A stretch of 16,328 bases of DNA, taken from UKL13-2 sp964417885. Lineage in GTDB: Bacteria; Pseudomonadota; Gammaproteobacteria; Burkholderiales; Usitatibacteraceae. Below, one piece after another: positions 5,546 to 13,284 of the stretch (position 1 is its first letter; the number at the start of each line of letters is the position of its first letter). The position numbers and the translations under genes were made by a program. The notes under the pieces are model-generated. The model was not told the origin of the DNA, did no database searches, and was given only the letters and a program-made list of their open reading frames with translations. Location of the stretch: contig CAYQKN010000091.1 in assembly GCA_964417885.1 (NCBI GenBank), positions 1 through 16,328 on the forward strand. Reading direction: 5' to 3'.

Positions 5546-7948
5546 ATGACAATGCAAATCAGCCGCCCGCTGCGCATCGCGCGCAACCTGATCCTCGTGG
5601 CAATTCTGCTGTTGCTGCTGGCCGTGGCGGCGGCCTGGATTGCGATGCGCATGAGCTTGCCGGCACTCGACGGCGACCGGTCGCTCGCCGGCGTCAGGGC
5701 GGCGGTATCGGTGTCGCGCGACACGCGCGGCACCGTGACAATTGCGGCCGCAGACATGGCCGATGCGGTGCGCGCGCTTGGCTTCGTGCACGGCCAGGAG
5801 CGGTTTTTTGAAATGGACCTGACGCGCCGTTCGGCCGCGGGCGAACTCTCCGCACTGCTCGGGCCGGTCACGTTGCCGATAGACCGCGACAAGCGCCGCC
5901 ACCGCCTGCGCGCGCGCATGACCGCGCAATGGCAGAAGCTGACCGCAGCCGAGCGCGCCACGCTCAGCGCCTATGCCGAAGGCGTCAACGCCGGTCTCGG
6001 CGCGCTGCCTGTCCGCCCCTGGCAGTACCTGCTGCTGCGCACCGGCGCCGAACCGTGGCGCGCGGTCGATTCGCTGCTGGTGATCAGCGAAATGTATTTC
6101 ATGCTGCAGGCACGCGGCTTCGATGACCGCTTTGAGGACATCATGTTGCGGCAGCGCGTGGGGGACCGCCTGTTCGACTGGCTGAAACCGATGGGCGGCG
6201 AATGGGATGCGGCGCTCGATGGCAGCAGCGTGACGCCGGCCGCGATGCCCGCCGCCGCCGAACTCGACACGCGCGCAGCTGGCGCACCGGTTCCGGCCGC
6301 CACCGTGGCCAAGGCCGAGCCGGGCGACGACCTCGCCGCCGGCAGCAACAACTGGGCGGTGGGCGGCGCATTGACTGGCCATGGCGGCGCGATGCTGGCC
6401 AATGACATGCATCTTGGGCTGGGGGTGCCGAACATCTGGTTTCGCACCCAGATTACGATCGGCGCCGGTGCCGGCGCGCAGCGGCTGGCAGGCGTCACCC
6501 TGCCCGGACTGCCGGCGCTGGTGGTCGGCAGCAATGGCCATATTGCCTGGGGCTTTACCAACAATTACGGGCAATGGTTCGACTGGGTTGCGCTGCCAAA
6601 GTCGGCGGCCGCAGGCGGGCCGGCCATCTCGGCGGTGCGCGAATCGATCACGGTCAAGGGCGGCGAGAGCGTGGAGATCGAGGTCCGCGAGTCGCCATGG
6701 GGGCCGATCCTGCGCAGCGATGCCAGCGCCGACTACGCGCTGTCATGGGTGCTGTACCGCGATGGCGGCGTCAACCTGCAGGCCGGCGACATGCTGCAGG
6801 CGCGCAATGTCGACGATGCGATTGCCGTCGCGCAGCGCAGCGGCATGCCGCACCAGAACGTGCTGATCGCCGACCGGCAGGGCAATCTTGCCTGGACCGT
6901 GATGGGCCGGATACCGGGCAACGAAACAGCGCCGCGCCGGTCCACGCGCGGTCGACTGACCACTGCGACCGAGGTCCCTCTGCAATGGTTGCCGACCCGC
7001 GACTACCCGGTGGTGCGCAATCCGCCAGACGGCCGGCTGTGGACGGCAAACAGTCGTCAGCTGGGCCCGGAAAGCGGTCGTGGCGGCGACCTGATCGGCG
7101 ACGGCGGGTTCGACCTCGGCGCACGCGCGATGCAGATTCGCGACCGGTTGCGCGAGCAGAAGACCTTTGACGAAAAGGGCCTTCATGCGATCCACTTTGA
7201 TGCCGAATCGCGCTTCATCCGGCGCTGGGCAGCGCTGGCACAGGCCACCGCCCGCGCCAGCGGCGACGACAAGGCCCGCGCCATCGACAGCGAGCTCGCG
7301 CGCTGGAACGGCCGTGCAGACCCGGACCAGAACGGCCACCGGATTGCGCGCGCGTTCCGCCAGCAGGTGATGGATCAACTGTGGAAGGCCTGGCGCGGCG
7401 CGGCCGACCGGTCCGGCCCGACGACCGACGCCGCCGGCAAGGACAAGGGCTTCAGCTTCGAGGGCAAATTCGAGTACCCGGCATGGCAGGCACTGTCGGC
7501 GCGGCCGATGCACCTGCTGCCCAAGCCATACCCCGGTTGGGACCAGTTTCTCACCGCCCAGCTCGCGGCCGTGCACGACGAACTGGTGAAGCAGCATGGA
7601 AGCCTGCAACAAGCCACCTGGGGCCAGCGCAATATCTCACGCATCAAGCATCCTTTTTCGCGCGCCATGCCATTCCTGTCCACGTTCCTTGATATGCCGG
7701 CGGCGGCACTGGCCGGCGACAACAACATGCCGCTGGTTGCCGCACCCACTTTCGGCGCATCGGAACGCATGGTGGTCGCGCCTGGACATGAAGAGCAGGC
7801 CATCCTGACCATGCCGGGCGGCCAAAGCGGTCACCCGCTGTCGCCGTTTTACGGCGCCGGACACGATGACTGGCTGAAGGGTCGCCCGACCCCGCTGCTG
7901 GCCGGTGCACCGCAACACCAGTTGCGTCTGGTGCCGTCGCCGCAGTAG
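5546..7948 (+). CDS. Penicillin acylase family Ntn hydrolase, membrane-anchored
   Basis: A penicillin amidase/acylase family (COG2366) N-terminal nucleophile hydrolase of 800 aa; members cleave amide bonds of beta-lactams, N-acyl-homoserine lactones or other acyl amides. An N-terminal hydrophobic stretch (about residues 13-35) directs it to the periplasm as a signal or anchor. The alpha-chain motif DMADAVRALGFVHGQERFFEMDLTRR is split here as DMADAVRALGF and HGQERFFEMD (about 70-91). A spacer follows (about 225-265), then GSNNWAVGG, whose Ser267 would be the autocatalytically exposed nucleophile of the beta chain. The C-terminal GGQSGHPLSPFY motif is also typical. The ATG at 5546 has AGAGGA 4-9 bases upstream, supplied by the duplicated xerC end. 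The substrate cannot be told from sequence; AHL acylase activity is one option. Confidence 0.92.
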   Translation: MTMQISRPLRIARNLILVAILLLLLAVAAAWIAMRMSLPALDGDRSLAGVRAAVSVSRDTRGTVTIAAADMADAVRALGFVHGQERFFEMDLTRRSAAGELSALLGPVTLPIDRDKRRHRLRARMTAQWQKLTAAERATLSAYAEGVNAGLGALPVRPWQYLLLRTGAEPWRAVDSLLVISEMYFMLQARGFDDRFEDIMLRQRVGDRLFDWLKPMGGEWDAALDGSSVTPAAMPAAAELDTRAAGAPVPAATVAKAEPGDDLAAGSNNWAVGGALTGHGGAMLANDMHLGLGVPNIWFRTQITIGAGAGAQRLAGVTLPGLPALVVGSNGHIAWGFTNNYGQWFDWVALPKSAAAGGPAISAVRESITVKGGESVEIEVRESPWGPILRSDASADYALSWVLYRDGGVNLQAGDMLQARNVDDAIAVAQRSGMPHQNVLIADRQGNLAWTVMGRIPGNETAPRRSTRGRLTTATEVPLQWLPTRDYPVVRNPPDGRLWTANSRQLGPESGRGGDLIGDGGFDLGARAMQIRDRLREQKTFDEKGLHAIHFDAESRFIRRWAALAQATARASGDDKARAIDSELARWNGRADPDQNGHRIARAFRQQVMDQLWKAWRGAADRSGPTTDAAGKDKGFSFEGKFEYPAWQALSARPMHLLPKPYPGWDQFLTAQLAAVHDELVKQHGSLQQATWGQRNISRIKHPFSRAMPFLSTFLDMPAAALAGDNNMPLVAAPTFGASERMVVAPGHEEQAILTMPGGQSGHPLSPFYGAGHDDWLKGRPTPLLAGAPQHQLRLVPSPQ

Positions 7949-7982
7949 GGTCGAACTGCCATGTCCCGCACAGCGCGGTGTC

Positions 7983-8010
7983 GCTGCACCCGCTGAAAAA
8001 ACGCTATGCT
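7983..8010 (+). promoter_or_regulatory. Weak promoter candidate for the CBS-domain gene
   Basis: TATGCT at 8005-8010 follows an A-run (7996-8001) in the 101-bp gap after the acylase gene, 39 bases before the CBS gene ATG. The -35 region (CTGCAC near 7984-7989) is a poor match at short spacing. It is offered only because position and base composition fit. Confidence 0.25.
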
Positions 8011-8049
8011 TCCGCCTCCAAGCCAATCATTCGCCCCCAGGAGAATTTG

Positions 8050-8619
8050 ATGCAACAACCGGCACGTGTACTGAAAACAACAACTGGCCTGCGCAGCGTG
8101 CTTGGCCCCAGCAATGAACCGTGGCAGGTCAACCTGCAGGACGCGGCGGTGACGGTGATGACCGACTTCCGCGTGCGCCCGATGTTCAAGCTGGAGCCGG
8201 ACGACACCATCGACAGCGCGCTGGAAAAAATGAAAGTGGCCGGTCTGCGCATCGCGTTCGTCATGGACAAGGGCAGCGACAACCTGCTGGGCATCATCAC
8301 CGCCTACGACATCATGGGTGAAAAGCCGATGCGGTACCTGCAGAACGTCGGCCTCGACTATCACGGCATCACCCACAAGGACATCAAGGTCAAGGACATC
8401 ATGGAACCAACCGAGACCTGGGTGGTTGCCGAGATGCGCGATGTCGAGTCGATGAGCGTCGAATCAGTGCTGGTGGCGATGCAGAAATCGGGCCGCACCC
8501 ACCTGCCGGTGCTGGAAATCAAGGACGGCGCGGCGGCGCGCCTGCGCGGATTGTTTTCGTCAGCCAAAATCCTGCGCCTGACCGAGGCGTCCCGGCAACA
8601 GGCGGCCAAAGCCAAGTAA
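8050..8619 (+). CDS. Two-CBS-domain protein
   Basis: A stand-alone protein of 189 aa made almost entirely of a CBS-domain pair (Bateman module), which usually binds adenine nucleotides or related ligands and senses energy or redox state. CBS1 spans about residues 35-98 (VTVMTDFRV...LGIITAYDIMG) and CBS2 about 112-178 (KVKDIMEP...THLPVLE...RGLFSSAKILRL). There is no catalytic or DNA-binding domain, signal peptide or membrane segment. The ATG at 8050 has AGGAGA 5-10 bases upstream; in-frame starts further up lack a ribosome site. It stands alone between the acylase and the zinc regulator with gaps of 101 and 130 bp, so it is probably a single-gene unit. The partner protein is unknown. Confidence 0.88.
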   Translation: MQQPARVLKTTTGLRSVLGPSNEPWQVNLQDAAVTVMTDFRVRPMFKLEPDDTIDSALEKMKVAGLRIAFVMDKGSDNLLGIITAYDIMGEKPMRYLQNVGLDYHGITHKDIKVKDIMEPTETWVVAEMRDVESMSVESVLVAMQKSGRTHLPVLEIKDGAAARLRGLFSSAKILRLTEASRQQAAKAK

Positions 8620-8696
8620 CCCGCGTACCGGCGGCGGCGCGGAACGCGCATCGGCGGTCACGGCGGCCACACCGCCGCCCGCCAGATGCGACTGAA

Positions 8697-8729
8697 TTGC
8701 AAATGCCATGCGGGCGGCCTAAAATGCAA
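8697..8729 (+). promoter_or_regulatory. Candidate operator upstream of the Fur/Zur-family gene (speculative)
   Basis: Just upstream of the regulator gene is a relatively AT-rich patch with TTGCA (8697-8701) and its complement TGCAA (8725-8729). The hexamer AAATGC occurs twice, at 8701-8706 and 8722-8727, 21 bp apart (two helical turns). This could be an autoregulatory Zur site or overlap the promoter. It does not match the classic enterobacterial Zur box well. Confidence 0.25.
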
Positions 8730-8749
8730 CTCCCCGCCGGAACGCCACC

Positions 8750-9199
8750 ATGAAGCCCCGCTACCTTGCCCGCATTACCGAAGCCGAGCAGCAGATCCGC
8801 GCCACCGGCGCGCGCCTGACCCAGCCGCGGGTGGCGGTACTGGCCATGCTGCTGGCCTCCGACCACGCCATCTCGCACCAGGACGTTGCCACCGCCATCG
8901 CCGCGCATCATCCGATTGATCGCGTCACCGTCTACCGGGTGCTGGAGTGGCTGGTGGAAATCGGCGTCGCCCATCGCATTGCCGGCGATGACCGGGTGTG
9001 GCGCTTCATGCTGAACGCGAGCGACGACGGGCGCGCCAGCGCCACCCATCACCAGCACGCGCATTTCACCTGCAACGCCTGCGCCCAGACCTTTTGCCTC
9101 AATGACACGCCGGCGCGGTTCAACTTCAAGTTGCCGGATGGTTTCCGCTCGACTGACGTCGACGTGAAGTTTCGCGGTGTCTGTGCGCATTGTGCGTAA
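8750..9199 (+). CDS. zur: Fur-family metalloregulator, probably the zinc sensor Zur
   Basis: A 149-aa Fur-superfamily repressor. The N-terminal winged helix (about residues 18-78) includes RLTQPRVAVL and the recognition helix DRVTVYRVLEWLVEIG. The C-terminal dimerisation domain has the two CxxC pairs of the structural zinc site, C108/C111 (CNAC) and C145/C148 (CAHC). A cluster of histidines (H100, H101, H103, H105) fits the regulatory metal site. The Zur assignment rests mainly on context: directly downstream are two COG0523 GTPases and ABC genes that resemble zinc-starvation genes. Zur proteins normally repress zinc uptake and zinc-sparing genes when zinc is plentiful. PerR- or Fur-type function is less likely. 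The ATG at 8750 lacks a clear Shine-Dalgarno sequence. Confidence 0.82.
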   Translation: MKPRYLARITEAEQQIRATGARLTQPRVAVLAMLLASDHAISHQDVATAIAAHHPIDRVTVYRVLEWLVEIGVAHRIAGDDRVWRFMLNASDDGRASATHHQHAHFTCNACAQTFCLNDTPARFNFKLPDGFRSTDVDVKFRGVCAHCA

Positions 9200-9247
9200 G
9201 CCGCGCGCGCCTTCCCGCCGCGATGGCAGCATGCTTCCGCAGCCAGC

Positions 9248-10303
9248 ATGACCGCCAGCCCCGTCACCCCGGTCACGCTGCTCACCGGATATCTCGGCAG
9301 TGGCAAGACCACGTTGCTGAATCGCTTGCTGGCCGATCCGGCGATGGAACAGACGGCGGTGCTGATCAACGAATTCGGCGCGGTGTCGATCGACCACCTG
9401 CTGGTACGCGAGGCCAGCGAAAACATCATGGTGCTGTCCAACGGCTGCCTGTGCTGCTCGGTGGCGGGCGACATGGTGCAGGCGCTGCGCGAGCTCTATT
9501 TCAAGCGCGCCAGCGGCGAGGTGCCGCCGTTCTCGCGGGTGGTGATCGAAACCACCGGTCTGGCGGATCCGGCCCCGATCCTGCGCACGCTGATCGAGAT
9601 GCCGCTGGTGGCGGCACGCTACGCCCTGTCCGGCATTGTCACCACGGTCGATGCCGAGCACGGCGACCGCCAGCTGGACCAGCATGCCGAATCGGTCAAG
9701 CAGGCCGCGGTGGCCGACCGGCTGATCATCACCAAGACCGACCGCGCTTCCGCGCCGGCCGTCGCCGCGCTTCGCGACCGCCTGCGGTCACTGAATCCGG
9801 GTGCGGCCGTGTTCAGCGCCATTGCCGGCGACATCGCCCCCTCGGCCTTGTTCGATACCGGCCTCTACCAGCCCGGCCAGACCTCGCCCAACATCGCGCG
9901 CTGGCTGGCGGCTGACGCCTATCGGCCGGTTTCAGCCGGCACCCGCCTGGCGCCAGCCAGGACGATGCCGGCGCGACACGATGACCGCATCCGCTCGTTT
10001 GCCGTGATTCGCGATCAGCCGATCGCCTGGCAGGACCTGGTCGATGCGCTGGAAACGCTGACCTCGCTGCGCGGCGACCAGCTGCTGCGAATCAAGGGCA
10101 TCGTCAGCATCGCCGGCGAAGACCGGCCGCGCGCGATCCACGCCGTGCAGCACACGCTCTATCCGGTTGCCACGCTGCCGCGCTGGCCGGACGAGGACCG
10201 GCGCAGCCGCATGGTCTTCATCACCCGCGACCTGTCGGAGGAGTTCGTCCGCGATACCCTGGCCTCGTTCCTCGACCCGCCGCCGGCGACCGCCGCCGCT
10301 TGA
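9248..10303 (+). CDS. COG0523 (CobW/ZNG-type) GTPase, first of two
   Basis: G3E-family P-loop GTPase of the COG0523 group (351 aa), whose members act as metallochaperones or insertases, several in zinc deficiency. Walker A is GYLGSGKTT (residues 14-22), followed by the metal-binding CxCC motif NGCLCC (C67, C69, C70), the ETTGLADP switch region and TKTD as the guanine-specificity motif. A CobW C-terminal domain covers roughly 235-340. The histidine-rich linker common in this family is reduced to a single H-D-D. It lies 48 bp after zur and 52 bp before its paralogue in the same direction. No strong ribosome site precedes the ATG. Zinc is the inferred metal because of the neighbours; the sequence alone does not exclude cobalt or iron. 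Confidence 0.92.
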   Translation: MTASPVTPVTLLTGYLGSGKTTLLNRLLADPAMEQTAVLINEFGAVSIDHLLVREASENIMVLSNGCLCCSVAGDMVQALRELYFKRASGEVPPFSRVVIETTGLADPAPILRTLIEMPLVAARYALSGIVTTVDAEHGDRQLDQHAESVKQAAVADRLIITKTDRASAPAVAALRDRLRSLNPGAAVFSAIAGDIAPSALFDTGLYQPGQTSPNIARWLAADAYRPVSAGTRLAPARTMPARHDDRIRSFAVIRDQPIAWQDLVDALETLTSLRGDQLLRIKGIVSIAGEDRPRAIHAVQHTLYPVATLPRWPDEDRRSRMVFITRDLSEEFVRDTLASFLDPPPATAAA

Positions 10304-10355
10304 AGACGCCGCTCTTCACCCCATCTGCCCTGCTCACGCACCCAACCAGACCGTC

Positions 10356-11378
10356 ATGAAAAAACCGAACATCAGCAATACCCCGATCCCGACCACCATC
10401 CTCACCGGATTTCTCGGTGCCGGCAAAACCACGCTGCTGAACCGCATCCTGACCGAGCGCCACGGCGAGCGGATCGCGATCATCGAGAACGAATTCGGCG
10501 AGGCCGGCATCGACAATGAAATCCTGGTGCAGAACCGGGAGGAACAGATCGTCGAGATGAACAACGGCTGCATCTGCTGCACCGTGCGCGGCGACCTGGT
10601 GAAAATCCTCGGCGATCTTGCCGACAAGCGCAAGAAGGGCAAGCTCAAGTTCGACCGCGTCATCATCGAAACCACCGGCATGGCCGACCCGGGTCCGGTG
10701 GCGCAGACCTTTTTCATGGATGACGATATCCACCAGGACTACGTGCTCGATGCCATCGTCACCGTGGTCGATGCCAAGCACGCCCAGCAGCAGCTGGACA
10801 GCAACGAGCAGGCGCGCGAGCAGATCGGCTTTGCCGACCGCATCCTGCTTTCCAAAACCGACCTGGTGGCACGGGAGGAAACCGACGCGCTGCTCTCGCG
10901 ACTGAAGCGCATGAACCCGCGCGCGCACTACACCGAGGTGCATTTCGGCGAAACCGCGATCAAGGACATCCTCGACGTGCGCGGTTTCAATCTCAACGCG
11001 GTGCTGGACATCGACCCGGATTTCCTCAAGGACGACCATCATCACCATGACGACGACATCCAGTCGTTCGTGTTCAATTCGGAGCGGGCGCTGGACCTGG
11101 AGAAAATCGAGGCCTTCCTGTCGCTGCTGATCCAGACCTACGGCAACGACATGCTGCGCTACAAAGGGGTCCTAAACATTGCCGGCCAGGACCAGCGCAT
11201 GATCTTCCAGGGCGTGCACATGACGATGGGCGGCAGCCCCGGCAAGGCCTGGGCCGCGGACGAAAAGCGCGAATCGAAGATGGTGTTTATCGGCCGCAAC
11301 CTGCCGAAGCGGATATTCGTTGAAGGCCTCGCCTATTGCGTGGCCGACAGCGAAAACGCCACCATCGAAGTCAAGTAG
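10356..11378 (+). CDS. COG0523 (CobW/ZNG-type) GTPase with His-rich loop, second of two
   Basis: Second COG0523 GTPase (340 aa), paralogous to the preceding one. Walker A is GFLGAGKTT (18-26), the CxCC motif is NGCICC (C72, C74, C75), ETTGMADPGP follows at about 105-114, and SKTD (about 166-169) is the base-recognition motif. Unlike its neighbour it has a metal-binding-type loop DDHHHHDDD (about 226-234) between the GTPase and C-terminal domains, typical of metallochaperone members such as YjiA/YeiR-like proteins. The C-terminal half includes LRYKGVLNIAGQDQRMIFQGVH. The ATG at 10356 was chosen because Walker A then sits at the usual distance; the upstream in-frame region overlaps the previous gene. 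It ends 7 bases before the ABC ATPase gene, so the two are surely co-transcribed. Confidence 0.93.
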   Translation: MKKPNISNTPIPTTILTGFLGAGKTTLLNRILTERHGERIAIIENEFGEAGIDNEILVQNREEQIVEMNNGCICCTVRGDLVKILGDLADKRKKGKLKFDRVIIETTGMADPGPVAQTFFMDDDIHQDYVLDAIVTVVDAKHAQQQLDSNEQAREQIGFADRILLSKTDLVAREETDALLSRLKRMNPRAHYTEVHFGETAIKDILDVRGFNLNAVLDIDPDFLKDDHHHHDDDIQSFVFNSERALDLEKIEAFLSLLIQTYGNDMLRYKGVLNIAGQDQRMIFQGVHMTMGGSPGKAWAADEKRESKMVFIGRNLPKRIFVEGLAYCVADSENATIEVK

Positions 11379-11385
11379 CCACACC

Positions 11386-12030
11386 ATGCTGCTGGACATT
11401 TCCAGCCTGCGTGCGGGCTATGGTGGCCGGGTGGTGCTGTCGCTCGACGCGCTGCGGATCGCGCCGGGCGAGCATACGCTGCTGCTGGGGCCGTCCGGCT
11501 GCGGCAAGACCACGCTGCTCAACATGATTTCCGGCATCGACACGCCGATGGCAGGCAGGGTGACGGTCAAGGGCGTTGACCTGGCCGGCCTGCCGCCCGC
11601 CCGGCGCGATCAGTTTCGCGGCCGGCATATCGGCCTGGTGATGCAGCGCCTGCACCTGATCTCGGCGCTGACGGTGCAAGGCAACCTGGAACTGGCGCAA
11701 AAATTGGCCGGCCTGCCGCTCGACAGCGCGCGGATTCGCGCCACACTGGACAGCCTCGGCATCGGCGACAAGCTGGCGGCGCGCCCGCGCCAGCTGTCGC
11801 AGGGCGAGGCGCAACGGGTGGCGATCGCCCGCGCCGTACTCAACCGGCCGCCGCTGATTCTGGCCGACGAGCCGACCTCGGCACTGGATGACGACAATTG
11901 CTCCGCTGCCATCGACCTGCTGTTCGCACAGAGCAACGAGCACGGTGCCACGCTGCTGGTCGCCACCCATGACCAGCGCGTCAGGCAGCGCTTTTCGCGC
12001 GTACTGCAGCTGGCAAGGCCGCAGCCGTGA
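11386..12030 (+). CDS. ABC transporter ATP-binding protein (LolD/MacB-like)
   Basis: A compact 214-aa ABC ATPase of the LolD/FtsE/MacB type. Visible motifs are Walker A GPSGCGKTT (35-43), the Q-loop region VMQRLHL (about 85-91), the signature LSQGE (137-141), Walker B LILADEP (157-163) with DEPTSALD, and the H-loop THD near the C-terminus. Its partner is the permease directly downstream, whose GTG start overlaps this gene's TGA by four bases. Such ATPases drive extraction or mechanotransmission and not classical solute import. In this setting the pair resembles PA4064-PA4065 of the zinc-regulated P. aeruginosa PA4063-PA4066 operon (from memory, not a search). There is no convincing ribosome site, so translation may be coupled to the GTPase gene 7 bases upstream. 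Confidence 0.92.
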   Translation: MLLDISSLRAGYGGRVVLSLDALRIAPGEHTLLLGPSGCGKTTLLNMISGIDTPMAGRVTVKGVDLAGLPPARRDQFRGRHIGLVMQRLHLISALTVQGNLELAQKLAGLPLDSARIRATLDSLGIGDKLAARPRQLSQGEAQRVAIARAVLNRPPLILADEPTSALDDDNCSAAIDLLFAQSNEHGATLLVATHDQRVRQRFSRVLQLARPQP

Positions 12031-13259
12031 CGGCGTTGTTCACCGCACTGCCGCTGGCGTTCGCCTACCTGCGCGAACGGCTGATGGCAACGCTGTTCAA
12101 CATCATCCTGCTCGGCCTCGGCGTCGGCACCATCCTGGCGCTGCTGCTGACGCTGAGCCAGGCCGAGCAGCGGATGGAACGCGACGCCGGCGGCATCGAC
12201 CTGGTGGTCGGCGCCAAGGGCAGCCCGCTGCAGCTGATCCTGTCGGCGGTGTTCAATGTCGACATTCCCACCGGCAATATTCCCTTGGCGGAGGCGATGC
12301 TGATTTCCGCCGAGCCGATGGTGAAACGCGCCATTCCGCTGTCGCTGGGTGACAGCTTCCGGTCGTTCCGCATCGTCGGCACCAACCCGGACTACCTCGA
12401 TCTGTACCGGGCCGGTGTCGCCGCCGGCCGGCTGTGGCAGCAGCCGCTTGAAGCCGTGATCGGTGTCGAGGTGGCACGCGCCACCGGCCTCGCGCTGGGC
12501 AGCAAGTTTGCCGGCTCGCACGGCCTGGGCGAAGGTGGCGGCGATCACGCCGACCAGCCGTTCGTGGTGGTCGGCGTGCTGCAACCGACCGGCGCGGTGG
12601 TGGACCGGCTGATCGTCACCGGGCTCGACAGCATCTGGCAGGTGCACCGCCACACCGGGCCGGGTGCCGGCGATAACGGTCCCGCGCGGGCAGACGAGCC
12701 CGGCCACGACGAGGCGCGCGAGATCACGGCGCTGCTGATCCAGTACGCCTCGCCGATGGCCGCCGTCGCCTTTCCGCGTCGCGTCAACGCCGTCAGCGGC
12801 CTGCAGGCCGCCTCGCCGGCGATGGAGACCGCGCGACTGTTCACCCTGGTCGGATTCGGCGTCACGGCGCTCAAGCTGTTTGCCGCCATCATGATGGTCT
12901 GTGCCGCACTGGGCATTTTCATCGGCCTGATGAATGCGCTCAATGACCGCCGGGCCGATCTGGCGCTGCTGCGTTTGCTGGGCGCCGGCCGCGGCACGGT
13001 GGTGCTGACGGTGCTGCTGCAGGGATTCGCGCTCGGCATCGCGGGAGTTATACTCGGGGTCCTGCTCGGTCACGCGGGCACAGAGTGGATGGGCGCGATG
13101 GTGGGGAAGATTCACCGCGTGCACCTCACCGGCTGGACCTGGACGGCAGACGAAATCAAGGTGGTCGGGGCGGCGCTGGCACTGGCGCTCGCCGCCAGCC
13201 TGATGCCGGCCTGGCGTGCCTACCGGGATGCGGTGCCGGAATTGCTCAGCCGCACGTAA
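12027..13259 (+). CDS. FtsX/MacB-type ABC transporter permease
   Basis: A 410-aa inner-membrane permease with the MacB/FtsX plan: one N-terminal transmembrane segment (about 22-43), a long periplasmic domain (about 44-275), and three C-terminal segments (about 277-302, 325-350 and 378-396). The cytoplasmic loop NDRRADLALLRLLGAGRGTV (306-325, given here in one block of 20) is the characteristic FtsX coupling-helix region. The periplasmic domain contains a loop rich in His and Asp (H174, H207, H209, H227), which could bind a metal. Start is GTG 12027, overlapping the ATPase stop (GTGA). It probably works with the ATPase and the exported DUF3299-type protein downstream. The transported substrate is unknown; a zinc link is inferred from the gene neighbourhood. 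Confidence 0.9.
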   Translation: MTALFTALPLAFAYLRERLMATLFNIILLGLGVGTILALLLTLSQAEQRMERDAGGIDLVVGAKGSPLQLILSAVFNVDIPTGNIPLAEAMLISAEPMVKRAIPLSLGDSFRSFRIVGTNPDYLDLYRAGVAAGRLWQQPLEAVIGVEVARATGLALGSKFAGSHGLGEGGGDHADQPFVVVGVLQPTGAVVDRLIVTGLDSIWQVHRHTGPGAGDNGPARADEPGHDEAREITALLIQYASPMAAVAFPRRVNAVSGLQAASPAMETARLFTLVGFGVTALKLFAAIMMVCAALGIFIGLMNALNDRRADLALLRLLGAGRGTVVLTVLLQGFALGIAGVILGVLLGHAGTEWMGAMVGKIHRVHLTGWTWTADEIKVVGAALALALAASLMPAWRAYRDAVPELLSRT

Positions 13260-13284
13260 TTCAATTGAGGTTTGCCAATTCAGT

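Larger units (their letters stand above)
5331..5549 (+). repeat. Tandem duplication of the xerC 3' end, second copy interrupted
   Basis: Copy A is 5331-5400 (70 bp, the last codons of xerC through its TGA). Copy B starts directly after it: 5401-5412 matches 5331-5342 exactly (12/12). About 80 unrelated bases follow, and copy B resumes at 5493-5549, which matches 5344-5400 in 49 of 57 positions. The first 32 of these are identical; all 8 differences fall in the last 25. Copy B still encodes QHLAKVYDTAHPRA followed by TAG at 5535-5537, and its end supplies the AGAGGA ribosome binding site and ATG of the acylase gene. So copy B looks like the original gene end and copy A the added one. Alternatives are an integration event that rebuilt the gene end, or an assembly error. 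Confidence 0.8.

Noticed and set aside
4513..5549. xerC with its downstream repeats as an integrase and attachment site of a mobile island
   Set aside because: XerC is in its normal dapF-DUF484-xerC housekeeping context, and the two tail copies are only 149 bp apart, so they cannot flank the acylase or zinc genes as att sites of an island.
8652..8677. Hairpin CGGCGGT/ACCGCCG after the CBS-domain gene as an intrinsic terminator
   Set aside because: The 7-bp stem has a 12-base loop and no T-run follows, and GGCGG/CCGCC pairs are expected by chance in such GC-rich DNA.
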